From Beijerinckiaceae bacterium (GTDB lineage Bacteria > Pseudomonadota > Alphaproteobacteria > Rhizobiales > Beijerinckiaceae), in contig CANBNG010000016.1 of the NCBI GenBank assembly GCA_947370975.1, positions 1-64,000 on the forward strand: DNA of 64,000 nt, given 5' to 3'. The notes below the pieces were generated by a model. It saw nothing but the letters and a program-made list of their open reading frames with translations. It ran no database searches and was not told the origin of the DNA. A program made the position numbers and the translations under genes. Shown piece by piece: positions 35,240 through 45,602 of the stretch. Position 1 is the stretch's first letter, and every line of letters begins with the position of its first letter.

Positions 35240-38200
35240 GGTTCAACTTTTCCGCATGGGCGCTGAAGAACCGCTCGGTCGTGATCTATCTCATGATCGT
35301 TTCAGTCGCGGCCGGACTCCTCGCCTATTACCGGCTCGGTCGGAACGAGGATCCTGCATTCGTCATCAAGAGCATGGTCATCTCCGCCGCATGGCCCGGC
35401 GCGACCATGGAAGACACGTTGAAACAGGTCACCGAACGGCTCGAACGCCAGCTCGAGGAAACGCCGGGCCTCGACAATGTGCGCAGCTATACGACACCCG
35501 GCGTGACGACAATCTTCGTCAATCTGAAACAGTCGGTTCCCGGGCGCGTGGTGCAGGATACCTGGTACAGGGTGCGCAACCTTGTCGCCGACATGCGCCA
35601 CACCCTGCCAGCCGGGACGCTGGGCCCCTTCTTCAACGACAGATTCGGCGACACGTTCGGGATCATCTACGGGTTTAGCGCCGATGGCTTCACCGGCCGG
35701 GAATTGCGCGACCATGTGGAGGCGGCGCGCTCGCGGCTGCTGCTCGTGCCAGACGTGTCGAAGATTGACGTTCTGGGGGCACAGGACGAACGCATCTTCA
35801 TCGAATTTTCGATTCGCGAACTCGCCAATCTCGGCATCGACCGCGCCGCGCTGCTTGGTGCGCTCCAGAGCCAGAATGTCGTTCAGCCGGCAGGCGTCAT
35901 CCAGACGCAGGACGAGACGTTCTCCCTGCGCATCTCGGGGGCCTTTGCCTCGGAATCTGACATCCGGAATGTGAATTTTCCGGTGGGCGAGCGCATGGTC
36001 CGCCTCGCCGATATCGCCACAGTGCGGCGCGGGCCTGCCGATCCGCCCCAACCCATGTTTCGCGTTGGCGGACAGGATGCCATCGGCCTCGCCATTGCGA
36101 TGCGCGAGGGCGGCGACATTCTTGCCCTTGGCAGAAACGTGAAAGCGGCCATGGCGGAGGTGATCGCAAATCTCCCCCACGGCATCGAGCCCCATCTCGT
36201 CGCCGATCAGGCGGTGACGGTAAACGAGGCCATCGACGATTTCATGGGCTCGCTGTGGCAATCGATTGCGATCATCCTCACGGTCAGCTTCGTCAGCCTC
36301 GGCGTGCGTCCGGGGCTCGTCGTCGCCCTTTCGATTCCCCTGACACTGGCCATTGTCTTTGCCTGCATGGACATTGCAGGCATCGACATGCAGCGCATTT
36401 CGCTCGGCGCTCTCATCATTGCGCTCGCGCTGCTTGTCGACGATGCAATGACAACGACAGATGCCATGGTCACGCGCCTGGCTGCGGGGGATGAAAAGGC
36501 AAGAGCCGCCACTTTCGCCTTCGAGAAATATGCCATGGCGATGCTGGCGGGCACATTGGTGACCATCGCAGGCTTTGTGCCGATCGGCTTTGCCGCGAGT
36601 TCGGCAGGGGAATACACCTTCTCGCTTTTTGCGGTGGTCAGCATCGCGCTCGTCATTTCATGGTTCGTGGCGCTGGTGTTCGCGCCGGTGCTCGGCATGG
36701 CAATGCTGGCTGCGCCACGGCCGAGCGCATCGAGCGCCGGTCCGGGACGGATCGAGCAGAGCTTCAGGGAAATACTCACGCGTGCAATCGGCATGCGGTG
36801 GCTGACCATCGGGCTGACACTTGGCCTGTTTGCAGCCTCTGTTCTGGCGCTGCCGCTGGTTCCGCGGCAATTTTTTCCGGCCTCCGACAGACCCGAGCTG
36901 CTTGTCGATCTCACGCTGCCCCAAAACGCATCGATCTATGCGAGCGAAAGGCTTGTGACTCGGTTCGATGCAGCGCTGAAAGGCGACAGCGATATCGAGC
37001 GCTGGAGCACCTATGTCGGACGCGGCGCGATTCGATTTTACCTGCCGCTGAACGCGCAGCTTCCGAACGATTTCTTCAGCCAGGCGGTGATCGTCGCCAA
37101 GGATGTGGCTGCGCGCGAGCGGTTGCAGGCAAAACTGGAAGGGCTTCTGGCAGAGGAATTTCCAAACGTCGTCGGGCGCGTCTATCCGCTCGAACTCGGA
37201 CCGCCGGTCGGCTGGCCGGTGCAATATCGCGTCAGCGGGCCAGAGATCGGCGAGGTCCGCTCGATCGCCATGAAACTCGCCCAGATCATCGCCACAGATT
37301 CCCGAGCCGAGCAGGTCAATTTCGACTGGATCGAGCCTGCGCGCGAGTTGCGGCTGCGTGTCGATCAGGATGAGGCGCGTCGCCTCGGCCTGAGTTCGCA
37401 GGCGCTTGCGGGTATTCTTGCAGCCGCTGTTTCCGGAACGGTCGTGACGCAGGTGCGCGACGACATCTATCTCGTCAATGTCATCGTTCGCGCGCAGGGC
37501 GCGGATCGCGTTTCGCTCGAGACGCTGCGCACGATGCAGGTTGCCCTGCCAGGCGGGCGCCTTGCGCCCTTGTCGCAATTCGTGAGTTTCACCTACGACC
37601 TCGACACGCCGCTGATCTGGCGCAGGGACCGCGTGCCCACACTCACGGTTGCCGCCGACGTGACGCCCGGCATCCTGCCCGAGACGGTTGTCTCCGCCTT
37701 GGCTCCCGGCATCGAGGCGCTGCGGAAAAATCTTGCCCCTCCCTATGCCATCACGGTCGGTGGCACGGTCGAGGAAAGTGCGAAATCGCAGGCATCCGTT
37801 ATGGCCGTCGCGCCGGTCATGCTGCTCATCATGTTAACGGTCCTGATGGCGGAGTTGCGCAGCTTCAAGCTGCTCGCCATCGTCATCAGCATTGCCCCGC
37901 TGGGCATGATCGGCGTCGTCGGCGCGCTTCTCCTGTCGGGCAAGCCGCTGGGTTTTGTAGCTATGCTCGGCATCCTCGCCCTGATCGGCATCATCACGAA
38001 AAACGCCGTGATCCTGATCGGCCAGATCGAGGCGGAACGGGCAACCGGCAAGAGCATCCCGGCCGCCGCCCTCGACGCCAGCGCGACGCGCTTCCGGCCG
38101 ATCATGCTGACGGCAATCTCCACGGTGCTGGGCATGATCCCGATTGCCCCGACCGTGTTCTGGGGTCCGATGGCCTTTGCCATCATGGGCGGGCTGCTGG

Positions 38201-38310
38201 TCGCGACCCTGCTCACCCTGATCCTGCTGCCCGTGCTCTACGTGGCCGTGTTCGACGGCAAGATGCCAGCCAGCGGGCAGATCACCCGAGCCGAGGGAGC
38301 CACAACATGA
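35236..38310 (+). CDS. RND efflux permease
   Basis: This 1024-residue inner-membrane proton/solute antiporter has the usual twelve helices and two periplasmic loops. The helix-4 motif ALLVDDAMTTTDAMV (about 397-411) carries the proton-relay Asp pair. It sits between two adaptor lipoprotein genes with four-base overlaps on both sides, so all three are translationally coupled. Sequence style differs from the metal-type pump at 9444; an organic substrate such as a drug, solvent or lipid-like compound is more likely. Confidence 0.95.
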   Translation: MRFNFSAWALKNRSVVIYLMIVSVAAGLLAYYRLGRNEDPAFVIKSMVISAAWPGATMEDTLKQVTERLERQLEETPGLDNVRSYTTPGVTTIFVNLKQSVPGRVVQDTWYRVRNLVADMRHTLPAGTLGPFFNDRFGDTFGIIYGFSADGFTGRELRDHVEAARSRLLLVPDVSKIDVLGAQDERIFIEFSIRELANLGIDRAALLGALQSQNVVQPAGVIQTQDETFSLRISGAFASESDIRNVNFPVGERMVRLADIATVRRGPADPPQPMFRVGGQDAIGLAIAMREGGDILALGRNVKAAMAEVIANLPHGIEPHLVADQAVTVNEAIDDFMGSLWQSIAIILTVSFVSLGVRPGLVVALSIPLTLAIVFACMDIAGIDMQRISLGALIIALALLVDDAMTTTDAMVTRLAAGDEKARAATFAFEKYAMAMLAGTLVTIAGFVPIGFAASSAGEYTFSLFAVVSIALVISWFVALVFAPVLGMAMLAAPRPSASSAGPGRIEQSFREILTRAIGMRWLTIGLTLGLFAASVLALPLVPRQFFPASDRPELLVDLTLPQNASIYASERLVTRFDAALKGDSDIERWSTYVGRGAIRFYLPLNAQLPNDFFSQAVIVAKDVAARERLQAKLEGLLAEEFPNVVGRVYPLELGPPVGWPVQYRVSGPEIGEVRSIAMKLAQIIATDSRAEQVNFDWIEPARELRLRVDQDEARRLGLSSQALAGILAAAVSGTVVTQVRDDIYLVNVIVRAQGADRVSLETLRTMQVALPGGRLAPLSQFVSFTYDLDTPLIWRRDRVPTLTVAADVTPGILPETVVSALAPGIEALRKNLAPPYAITVGGTVEESAKSQASVMAVAPVMLLIMLTVLMAELRSFKLLAIVISIAPLGMIGVVGALLLSGKPLGFVAMLGILALIGIITKNAVILIGQIEAERATGKSIPAAALDASATRFRPIMLTAISTVLGMIPIAPTVFWGPMAFAIMGGLLVATLLTLILLPVLYVAVFDGKMPASGQITRAEGATT

Positions 38311-39443
38311 GGGTTCCACTTACCCTGGCTTTGGCTTTCGGGCTGCTGCTCACAGGTTGCGGGCGCAAGGACGAAGCAACAAACATGGCAGGCCGCCCCG
38401 TCCAGGTGGTCAGGGTCGAAGCCAGCAAACTGGACAATGACATAAAGCTCAGCGGCGAAATCCAGGCCGAGACGATTGTCGCGCTGGCGTTCCGCATCGG
38501 GGGCCGCGTCATCGAACGGTCGGTCAATGTCGGGGATCAGGTTTCGGCCGGACAGATCATTGCCCGGCTCGACCCGGCGATAGAACGCAACGCGCTGACG
38601 GCGGCAAAGGCGGCGCTGGAAGCAAGTCGCGGTCAGCTCACCACCGCGCGCAACACGTTCCAGCGGCAGGACCGGCTGATGGCGCAGGGCTTCACCACCC
38701 GGTCCCAATTCGATCTGGCCCTGAAGGCGCAGGAAACGGCGGAGGCGGCGCTCGAAAACGCCGAAGCAGAGGTTGATCTGGCGCGGGACCGTCTGGGCTT
38801 TACGGACCTGCGCGCCGATGCCGCCGGCGTGGTGACATCCCGCAATGTCGAGCCCGGCGAAGTCGTTCAACCGGGGCAGGTCGTGGTTCAGCTCGCGCGG
38901 GACGAGGGCCGCGATGCCGTTTTTCAGCTCCCCGCACATCTGCTGGACGCGCTGAACGCAGCCAGCACCATTCGTGTCGCGCTGGCCCAAAGCCCCGCAG
39001 TCACCGCGCTTGGCCGCGTGCGCGAGATTGCGCCGCAGGCCGACCCTGTGACGCGAACCTTTCAGGTCCGCGTCGGCCTGCAGGATCCACCCGAAGCCAT
39101 GCGGCTGGGGTCGACGATCACCGGGACGATCACAACGACCTCGGCCGAGATCGTGGCCATCCCTGCCAGCGCCTTGACGCAATCGGGCGTCTCTCCGGCG
39201 GTCTGGATCGTGGATCCCGCCAGTTCGACAGTTGCGCTGCGCCTCATCGATATCCTGCGTTTCGATCCCGGTCTTGTCATCGTCTCGCAAGGGCTCGATC
39301 CGGGCGATGTCATCGTGACAGCCGGCATTCAGGCCCTGCATCCGGGCCAGCGCGTGGCCCCGCTCGCGGCTGGCCGCAAGCTGACACAGGGCCAGGGACA
39401 TTCCTTGCCAAGTTCTCGAGACAGCGGAGACACAGCGACGTGA
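38307..39443 (+). CDS. RND efflux adaptor lipoprotein (second of two)
   Basis: The 378-residue protein has lipobox LLLTGC and the same domain order as the 34091 adaptor (AFRIGGRVIERSVNVGDQVSAGQ; DLRADAAGVVTSRNVEPGEVV; REIAPQADPVTRTFQVRVGL). The two adaptors are clear paralogues, sharing ROF-like and VREIAPQADP segments. The stop overlaps the GTG of the patatin gene (GTGA). Confidence 0.92.
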   Translation: MRVPLTLALAFGLLLTGCGRKDEATNMAGRPVQVVRVEASKLDNDIKLSGEIQAETIVALAFRIGGRVIERSVNVGDQVSAGQIIARLDPAIERNALTAAKAALEASRGQLTTARNTFQRQDRLMAQGFTTRSQFDLALKAQETAEAALENAEAEVDLARDRLGFTDLRADAAGVVTSRNVEPGEVVQPGQVVVQLARDEGRDAVFQLPAHLLDALNAASTIRVALAQSPAVTALGRVREIAPQADPVTRTFQVRVGLQDPPEAMRLGSTITGTITTTSAEIVAIPASALTQSGVSPAVWIVDPASSTVALRLIDILRFDPGLVIVSQGLDPGDVIVTAGIQALHPGQRVAPLAAGRKLTQGQGHSLPSSRDSGDTAT

Positions 39444-40510
39444 CCAAAGCATCCTTGTCGACAGACCTCGCCGTCAGCAAAGGGGCCGCCGGACGCCGGA
39501 AGCCGCTGATCATCGATCTCGCCCTGCAGGGCGGAGGCGCGCATGGCGCTTTCACCTGGGGGGTTCTCGACCGGATCCTCGAAGAGGACTGGCTGGACAT
39601 CGACGCGATCTCCGGCACGTCGGCGGGGGCGATGAACGGCGCAGTGATGGCCTCGGGCTATGCCAAGGGAGGACGCGCGGGCGCACGAGAGGCGCTTGAA
39701 CGTTTCTGGCGCAAGGTGTCGGATGCCGCGCGTTTCAGCCCGTTCCAGCGCAGCCCGCTCGACAAATTGCTCGGACGCTGGACGCTCGACAATTCGCCGC
39801 TGTTCGTGGCGATGGACATGATGTCCCGGGTCGTCTCGCCCTACAGCCTCACCCTGAGCGGCGCGAACCCGCTTGATGACATCCTGTCTGATGTCATCGA
39901 TTTCGAGGCTGTCGCGAATGGACCGATCAAGCTCTTCGTGACGGCGACCAATGTGCGGACCGGCAGGGGCCGCATTTTCCGCAATCACGAGATCACGCCA
40001 AAAGTGCTGCTGGCCTCGGCCTGCCTGCCGACCCTGTTTCAGGCCATCGAGATCGAGGGCGATTGCTATTGGGACGGCGGCTATTCCGGAAACCCCACCA
40101 TGACGCCGCTGATCCGCGAGAGCAACGCGCTGGATACGATCCTGGTTCAGATCAACCCGGTGGAGCGCCCCGGCACGCCGAGCTCGGCGCGCGACATCCT
40201 CAATCGGCTGAACGAAATCTCCTTCAACGCCGTGCTTCTGAAGGAATTGCGGATGATGGCCATGCTGCGGCAAAGGGCACAGCCGGGCAGCGGTGACGGC
40301 GCACGCTGGGCCGGCATGCGCATCCACAGGATCACCAGCGACCGGATGGCGGAGCTCGGCTATTCGTCCAAGCTCAATGCAGAATGGGATTTCCTGACGA
40401 TGCTGCATGCCGAAGGCCGGCGTTCGGCAGAAGCTTTTCACGGCGCGCACAAGGACCAGATCGGCAAGACCTCGACGATGAATCTCGATGAATTGACGCA
40501 AGGCATCTGA
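39440..40510 (+). CDS. Patatin-like phospholipase
   Basis: The 356-residue lipid acyl hydrolase has the oxyanion motif GGGAHGAF (about 31-38), nucleophile GTSAG (Ser 61) and catalytic Asp in DGGYSGNP (Asp 212). No signal peptide, so it probably acts at the inner face of the membrane. Its GTG start overlaps the adaptor stop. A lipase tied to an efflux operon suggests membrane-lipid substrates or repair; this is inference. Confidence 0.9.
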   Translation: MTKASLSTDLAVSKGAAGRRKPLIIDLALQGGGAHGAFTWGVLDRILEEDWLDIDAISGTSAGAMNGAVMASGYAKGGRAGAREALERFWRKVSDAARFSPFQRSPLDKLLGRWTLDNSPLFVAMDMMSRVVSPYSLTLSGANPLDDILSDVIDFEAVANGPIKLFVTATNVRTGRGRIFRNHEITPKVLLASACLPTLFQAIEIEGDCYWDGGYSGNPTMTPLIRESNALDTILVQINPVERPGTPSSARDILNRLNEISFNAVLLKELRMMAMLRQRAQPGSGDGARWAGMRIHRITSDRMAELGYSSKLNAEWDFLTMLHAEGRRSAEAFHGAHKDQIGKTSTMNLDELTQGI

Positions 40511-40519
40511 GGGACGCCG

Positions 40520-41563
40520 ATGGCCAGCGGCAAGATCCACCACGGGGCGCAGATTTTGATCGCGGTCATCATGGCGGTTGCCGCCTTGTCTGTGGCTCGA
40601 TCCGTCTTCGCCCCCGTCGCCTTCGCGCTTTTCATCATCGCCATCGTCTGGCCGTTACAAAAGAGCCTGCAGGGCATCCTGCCGCGCTTGCTGGCCCTTG
40701 CCGTCAGCATCATCGTGATGGTCGGCGCATTCCTGGCGTTCGGCTCGCTCATCGGCTGGGCCTTTGGCCGGGTGGGACGCTGGATTGTGAGCGACGCCGA
40801 GCGATTTCAGCTGTTCTACGATCAAGCGACGCAATGGCTGGAAGGGCACGGCATCGCAGCCGCCGGAATGTTGTCGGAGACCTTCAGTGTCGGCTGGATG
40901 CTGCGGACCGCGCAAACTCTGTCGGGACGCCTCAACTCCACGATGAGCTTCTGGCTGGTTGTTCTGGTCTATGTGATCCTTGGCCTTCTCGAGGTCGATG
41001 ATTTCGGGGTGAAGCTGCGCGCCATGGGCAATCAGGAAACAGGCGCGCGTCTGCTACGCGCAAGCGCCTCCACCGCAGCGAAGTTTCGACGCTACATATT
41101 AGTCCGGACGGCGATGAGCGTCGTTACCGGCCTGCTCGTCTGGGGCTTTGCAAGTATCGTTGGTCTGCCGCTCGCTCAGGAATGGGGCTTCATCGCCTTT
41201 TCGCTGAATTACATTCCCTTCCTCGGCCCGCTGGTCGCCACCGTGTTTCCGACGCTGTTTGCTGTGACGCAGTTTGGATCGTGGCAGGCGGTGATCGCGC
41301 TCTTTGCCTGCCTCAACCTCATCCAGTTTATCGTCGGCAGCTATATCGAGCCGCGCGTGTCGGGCAGCGCATTGTCGATCTCGCCTGCAATGGTGCTGTT
41401 TTCGGTGTTTTTCTGGAGTTATATGTGGGGCGTGTTCGGCGCCTTCATCGGCGTGCCGATCACCATCGCGCTTCTGACCTTCTGCGCTCAGCATCCCTCA
41501 AGCCTCTGGCTCGCGGAGCTCTTCGGCGCGCCCGAACAGAAATCGACCTCCCTCAAGCTTTAG
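40520..41563 (+). CDS. AI-2E-family (PerM-like) membrane transporter
   Basis: The 347-residue inner-membrane protein has about eight helices and the family pattern FSLNYIPFLGPLVATVFPTLFA with GVFGAFIGVPITIALLTF near the end. It follows the patatin gene by nine bases and ends the efflux operon. Family members export signals or exchange ions; substrate here is unknown. Its 3' end overlaps the convergent phosphoesterase gene by eleven bases. Confidence 0.9.
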   Translation: MASGKIHHGAQILIAVIMAVAALSVARSVFAPVAFALFIIAIVWPLQKSLQGILPRLLALAVSIIVMVGAFLAFGSLIGWAFGRVGRWIVSDAERFQLFYDQATQWLEGHGIAAAGMLSETFSVGWMLRTAQTLSGRLNSTMSFWLVVLVYVILGLLEVDDFGVKLRAMGNQETGARLLRASASTAAKFRRYILVRTAMSVVTGLLVWGFASIVGLPLAQEWGFIAFSLNYIPFLGPLVATVFPTLFAVTQFGSWQAVIALFACLNLIQFIVGSYIEPRVSGSALSISPAMVLFSVFFWSYMWGVFGAFIGVPITIALLTFCAQHPSSLWLAELFGAPEQKSTSLKL

Positions 41564-43304
41564 GCGCGCGCGGCACCGGCGGCAGGATTTCGATCCATCG
41601 CGGTTTCAGCAGCCCGACCCCACCATCGGGCGCGGCCGCCAGCGTGTGGATGTAGAAGCCTGTGGGTTCATCATCCAGCGCTTCCATGACGGGCGAGGGC
41701 GCCGATACGATCTTGAGCGCGCCGCAGCGTCCGATCCAGTCGATATGGCGATGTCCGTGCATTGCGACGATGCGATGGGACTGCGCCTGAAGCTGGCGCA
41801 CGAATCGACTGCCATTGATGAGCGCAGTGCCGATCCGTTCCGAAAAAGCCTTGGCCTGCCGGGGGTATTCCACGGGATGATGATGCAACGCGATGATCCA
41901 GCGCGCGCTGGGATAGCGCTGCAAAATGGCAAGCAGCGCGCGCATGTCCTCCTCGGGAACAAGCCCGAGCGCATTGGTGAAGGAGAAATGCGTCTCCGCA
42001 TTGGAGTTCAGCAACACGATGCCCAGACCATCCTCCTCGATAGGCGGCATCACCATCGGAAACGCATCGGCCCAGATCGCAGCCAGTCGCAGGCCTTGGC
42101 GGAGACTGCCCGCATCGGCAAAGTCCGCGATCGCCTTGCGGTGAGGTTCGAGCGACTGCGTAAGCGTTGCGCCAAGTCGCGACCGGCTTTTGTCGAAAAC
42201 GCAAACCCTGTCGCCCTGCACCGCTGCCATGGCGGATAAGGTGCGCATCTGACGAAGCCGCTTGCCCGGGCTTGTCGGCAGCTCGAGGCGCGCCGGATTG
42301 GCCCGGTCGACGATGTTCACATCATGATTGCCCGGCAGAACAAAGGTGCGCTCCATAAGCGCAGGATGGCAGGACAGCGCATCCAGAAACTCCGCCCATT
42401 CGGATGAGCGCCCCGCATCAGTCATGTCACCGGTGAGCAGAACCGCATCAAGCGGATCCTCGGCATGCAGGCGCGCGAGTGCATCGAGCACTGCCGCGAG
42501 CCGCTCATTGCCGCGCGGGCCTGCGCGACCGCTTTCAATGCGAAAGCCATAACGCTCGCCTACAACATGAATGTCGGAGAGATGCGCCACCCGCCAGCGA
42601 CGGGCGGATAATGTCGCCTCATCGAAAGCCCCTATGCCGCGGGGCTGATCCATGGTGGCGTCGGCCACGCCCCAGGCGAGCGACGCCAGCGCCAGATAAC
42701 CGCCCATGATCGTCACAGCATTAGCGAGCGCGGGAACAACCAGATGCAGGGGCCGCGCGAGATCGCCAATCTGGCCAAACCAACGCGTCGTGGGCCAAAC
42801 CGCCGCCACAATGCAGGCCGCCATTCCACAAGCGACAAGCCCCGCACCCAGAGAGGTCGCAGCCCGCACACGCGCGCGCCTGTCCTCGCTGGCCGCGCGC
42901 GGAAGAAAGCGCTCTGCAAAATGGCGCAAGCCTTCGCGGCAGAGCGCATAACAAGGCTGCACCGCAAGCGCGTTCAAAGACCAGAACCCGCGCTCTGCGA
43001 CGCGAAACAGCGGCCGGACACCAAGCCAGCCGACAGCGCCGATCAGCCCTAGAATCAGGACAGAACCAATGCCTGCCAGCTCAAAAATCCTGCCCGACAC
43101 TTTCGAGAGCCACGCAGTAACGACAAGCGGAGCAAGGCCGAGCAGCACGCCTGGCAGCAGCACCAGGATGATCCAGGCCAAAACGAATTTCGCAAGATTG
43201 ATCTCGCCAAGCAGGCTGCCGGCAATGGCTATGAGCGAGCGCTTTTTCGTGCTGCTTGCATCATCCTCGGCGTCACCCGCCCGAGGCTCGATGAATCTGG
43301 TCAT
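41553..43304 (-). CDS. Membrane-anchored metallophosphoesterase
   Basis: The 583-residue protein has four hydrophobic segments in the first 230 residues, then a calcineurin-like phosphoesterase domain: HLSDIHV (near 240), TGDMTDAG, GNHDVN, HHHP and HGHRHIDW, the full metal-ligand set. The active site is probably cytosolic. Substrate is unknown. It stands alone, convergent with the efflux operon. Confidence 0.9.
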   Translation of the reverse strand: MTRFIEPRAGDAEDDASSTKKRSLIAIAGSLLGEINLAKFVLAWIILVLLPGVLLGLAPLVVTAWLSKVSGRIFELAGIGSVLILGLIGAVGWLGVRPLFRVAERGFWSLNALAVQPCYALCREGLRHFAERFLPRAASEDRRARVRAATSLGAGLVACGMAACIVAAVWPTTRWFGQIGDLARPLHLVVPALANAVTIMGGYLALASLAWGVADATMDQPRGIGAFDEATLSARRWRVAHLSDIHVVGERYGFRIESGRAGPRGNERLAAVLDALARLHAEDPLDAVLLTGDMTDAGRSSEWAEFLDALSCHPALMERTFVLPGNHDVNIVDRANPARLELPTSPGKRLRQMRTLSAMAAVQGDRVCVFDKSRSRLGATLTQSLEPHRKAIADFADAGSLRQGLRLAAIWADAFPMVMPPIEEDGLGIVLLNSNAETHFSFTNALGLVPEEDMRALLAILQRYPSARWIIALHHHPVEYPRQAKAFSERIGTALINGSRFVRQLQAQSHRIVAMHGHRHIDWIGRCGALKIVSAPSPVMEALDDEPTGFYIHTLAAAPDGGVGLLKPRWIEILPPVPRAPKA

Positions 43305-43401
43305 GGGGAGCCGCGGGAAATGAGGCGTCAGTCAGAGATATCTATGCAAATGCTGGCATGAAAATCGATAAGCCAAAAGACATATCAAGGAGAGGCATCG
43401 T

Positions 43402-44550
43402 TCAGACTGTCTCGTCCAGCTCTGCCTGCCGCGCGGGAGAAAAGAAGGTCTTCTGAAGCGGACGCTCCCAAAATGGCGTTCCCTTCAGCACGGCGGCAAA
43501 AGCCGTGGCCGCGTTTCCGCTGCCAAATGAGGGATTGGTGGCCAACCTTTGGCCCCAGGCGTTTTTCAGAAAGCCGGCGATGACAGTTTGATCGAGGGCG
43601 GAGCAATGGGTAATCGACGCGGCCCGTGCGCGCGAATTCTGACGCGAACCAATGTTCAAGCTCGGAACCCCAAGAAAGGGAGCCTCGCGCACGCCCGCAC
43701 TGCTGTTACCCACCATCGCGGCAGCGTTGCGCATCAGTTGCGAAAAATAAATAAACCGCATGGATGGAATGATCCGGAATCTCTCGGCGGGCAAAGTGCG
43801 CAGCACAGCGAAAATATGTTCTGTCCCCGGATCGTTATTGGGGGCAATGACAACAAAATTTCGTTCCGAACGAACCAGCTCGCCAAAAAACGACTTAGCC
43901 TGGGCGAGAATGCTGTCGCCTTCCGATGTCACGGGGTGAAAAATGACGATGCCATAATCGCTGAAGGGGATCTCGTAATAGCGCTTCACCTCATCGATCG
44001 AGACGTCTGCGGGACGCGCGTGAATATCAAGCTCCGGTGAGCCGATGCAGTGAATAGCCTCCGGATCTTCCCCGATGGCTATGAGTGTGCGCGTCGCGTC
44101 CTCCGAGCTCACGAAATGGCTGGTGCACAGCTTTGAATTGCAGTGCCGCAAGCTTTCATCGATGTTTCCCGACAGCTCGCCACCCTCAATATGCGCGGAG
44201 CGAATGCCCAGCATCGCGCAGACGATGGAGGCGCCGAGCGCCTCGATGCGGTCACCATGAATAACGACCAGATCGGGACGGTTCTCATGGAGATAATCCG
44301 AGAACCCCGACACTGTTTTCGCGAGGATGAGTTCCTGCGTATCGCCTTCGCGCTGATTGACGAATTCAGAGAAGTCGAATTCGACGTAACGACGGACCTC
44401 CAGTCGCGTTTCTCCGTAGCGCTTCATCATGTGCATGCCGGTGATGAAGAAGGAGATATCGAACCCGGCGCTTCGACAGGCTTGCGCCAAAGGCTCAAGC
44501 TTGCCGAAATCGGCACGCGTTCCCGTCAGAAACAGAATCCGACGTTTCAT
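43402..44550 (-). CDS. neuC: UDP-GlcNAc 2-epimerase (hydrolysing), NeuC/LegG family
   Basis: The 382-residue cytosolic enzyme makes ManNAc (or a modified analogue) for nonulosonic acid synthesis. GTRADFGKLEPL, IHGDRIEALG and AHIEGGELSGNIDESLRH are the family signatures. Its start overlaps the NeuB stop (ATGA). Together with the adjacent NeuB and NeuA homologues it forms a complete core pathway; whether the product is sialic, legionaminic or another acid is not decided by sequence reading. Confidence 0.9.
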   Translation of the reverse strand: MKRRILFLTGTRADFGKLEPLAQACRSAGFDISFFITGMHMMKRYGETRLEVRRYVEFDFSEFVNQREGDTQELILAKTVSGFSDYLHENRPDLVVIHGDRIEALGASIVCAMLGIRSAHIEGGELSGNIDESLRHCNSKLCTSHFVSSEDATRTLIAIGEDPEAIHCIGSPELDIHARPADVSIDEVKRYYEIPFSDYGIVIFHPVTSEGDSILAQAKSFFGELVRSERNFVVIAPNNDPGTEHIFAVLRTLPAERFRIIPSMRFIYFSQLMRNAAAMVGNSSAGVREAPFLGVPSLNIGSRQNSRARAASITHCSALDQTVIAGFLKNAWGQRLATNPSFGSGNAATAFAAVLKGTPFWERPLQKTFFSPARQAELDETV

Positions 44551-45602
44551 GCCAAAGCTCTCTTTTTCGCGTCACCATCAAGGTCGCTCCAGGACAGCTG
44601 CTGGTTTCTTTTGACATCGTTCAAGATGCTTGCGCCGATGAGCGCATCAAAATGCTCGACCGAAATCTCTCCAGATCCCGGTCGTCGCGCCCAGATATCC
44701 TTTTCGGATATGACATGACCGGCCTTGAGATCGCGATCAGCCACAATGGATCCACGAGCAAAGCGATAGACCGCTTCCTCAGGAGCCGTCCTGCCTTTCG
44801 GGTTCATGAGAGCCCGATGAATTTCTTTCGATCTATCGATAAGCAGGCGCAGTTCGGCCGGATCCATCGAGCAGGAAATGTCCGGCCCGATCCTGTAACG
44901 CGTATCGGTGAAATGGCGTTCGATGATGCAGGCCCCGAGCGCGATTGACGCAAGGCTCATGTCAGGCCCGATGCTGTGATCGGAAAAGCCAACGACCACA
45001 CCGGGAAAAGCGTCCTGCAATTCCGTGATCCCCCGCAAGCTCACGATCTCGGGGGGCGACGGGTAGAGGTTTGTGCATTCGAGAAGCGCAAATTCAACTT
45101 CAGCCTGCTGCAGGACCGAGACAGAGCGACGGATCGTTGCAATGTCCTGCATGCCCGTACTCAGGATGACCGGCTTGCCGAACCGGGCGATGTGCCTGAG
45201 CAACGGAAGATGATTGCATTCACCCGAACCGATCTTGAAGGCACTGACGCCGATCTCATTCAGGAAGTCGGCTGCCGACCGCGAGAAGGGCGTGGAAACA
45301 TAGATCATTCCTAAAGATTCAACGTGAGTCTTCAGGCTGATTTCGTCTTCGCGCGAGAGCGCAGACGACGATATGACGTCCCAGATTGACTGGTTGGCGT
45401 TGGGCGGAAAAATCAGCTTCGCCTCATCGGTCATTTCGTCCTCGACGAAATGCGTCTGATGCTTGATCATCTCGCAGCCGGCGCGGAATGCGGCTGTGGC
45501 CATGTTGATGGCAACATCGAGTTGGCCGCCGTGGTTGATGCCGATCTCGGCGATCACCAATGGGGGGCTTTCAGCAGAAATGACGCGGCTGCCAATTTTC
45601 AT
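44547..45602 (-). CDS. neuB: Nonulosonic acid synthase, NeuB/LegI family
   Basis: About 351 residues. Condenses PEP with the amino sugar from NeuC. The NeuB barrel (IAEIGINHGG, IKHQTHFVEDEM, IGSGECNHLPLL, FSDHSIG) is followed by a C-terminal SAF/antifreeze-like domain (GSIVADRDLKAGHVISEKDI). ATG 45602 overlaps the NeuA stop; GTG 45611 is possible. Confidence 0.93.
   Translation of the reverse strand: MKIGSRVISAESPPLVIAEIGINHGGQLDVAINMATAAFRAGCEMIKHQTHFVEDEMTDEAKLIFPPNANQSIWDVISSSALSREDEISLKTHVESLGMIYVSTPFSRSAADFLNEIGVSAFKIGSGECNHLPLLRHIARFGKPVILSTGMQDIATIRRSVSVLQQAEVEFALLECTNLYPSPPEIVSLRGITELQDAFPGVVVGFSDHSIGPDMSLASIALGACIIERHFTDTRYRIGPDISCSMDPAELRLLIDRSKEIHRALMNPKGRTAPEEAVYRFARGSIVADRDLKAGHVISEKDIWARRPGSGEISVEHFDALIGASILNDVKRNQQLSWSDLDGDAKKRALA

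Noticed and set aside
35302..36261. Minus-strand 319-codon frame opposite the RND gene
   Set aside because: Shadow frame of high-GC codon bias; the plus strand encodes a clear RND permease.
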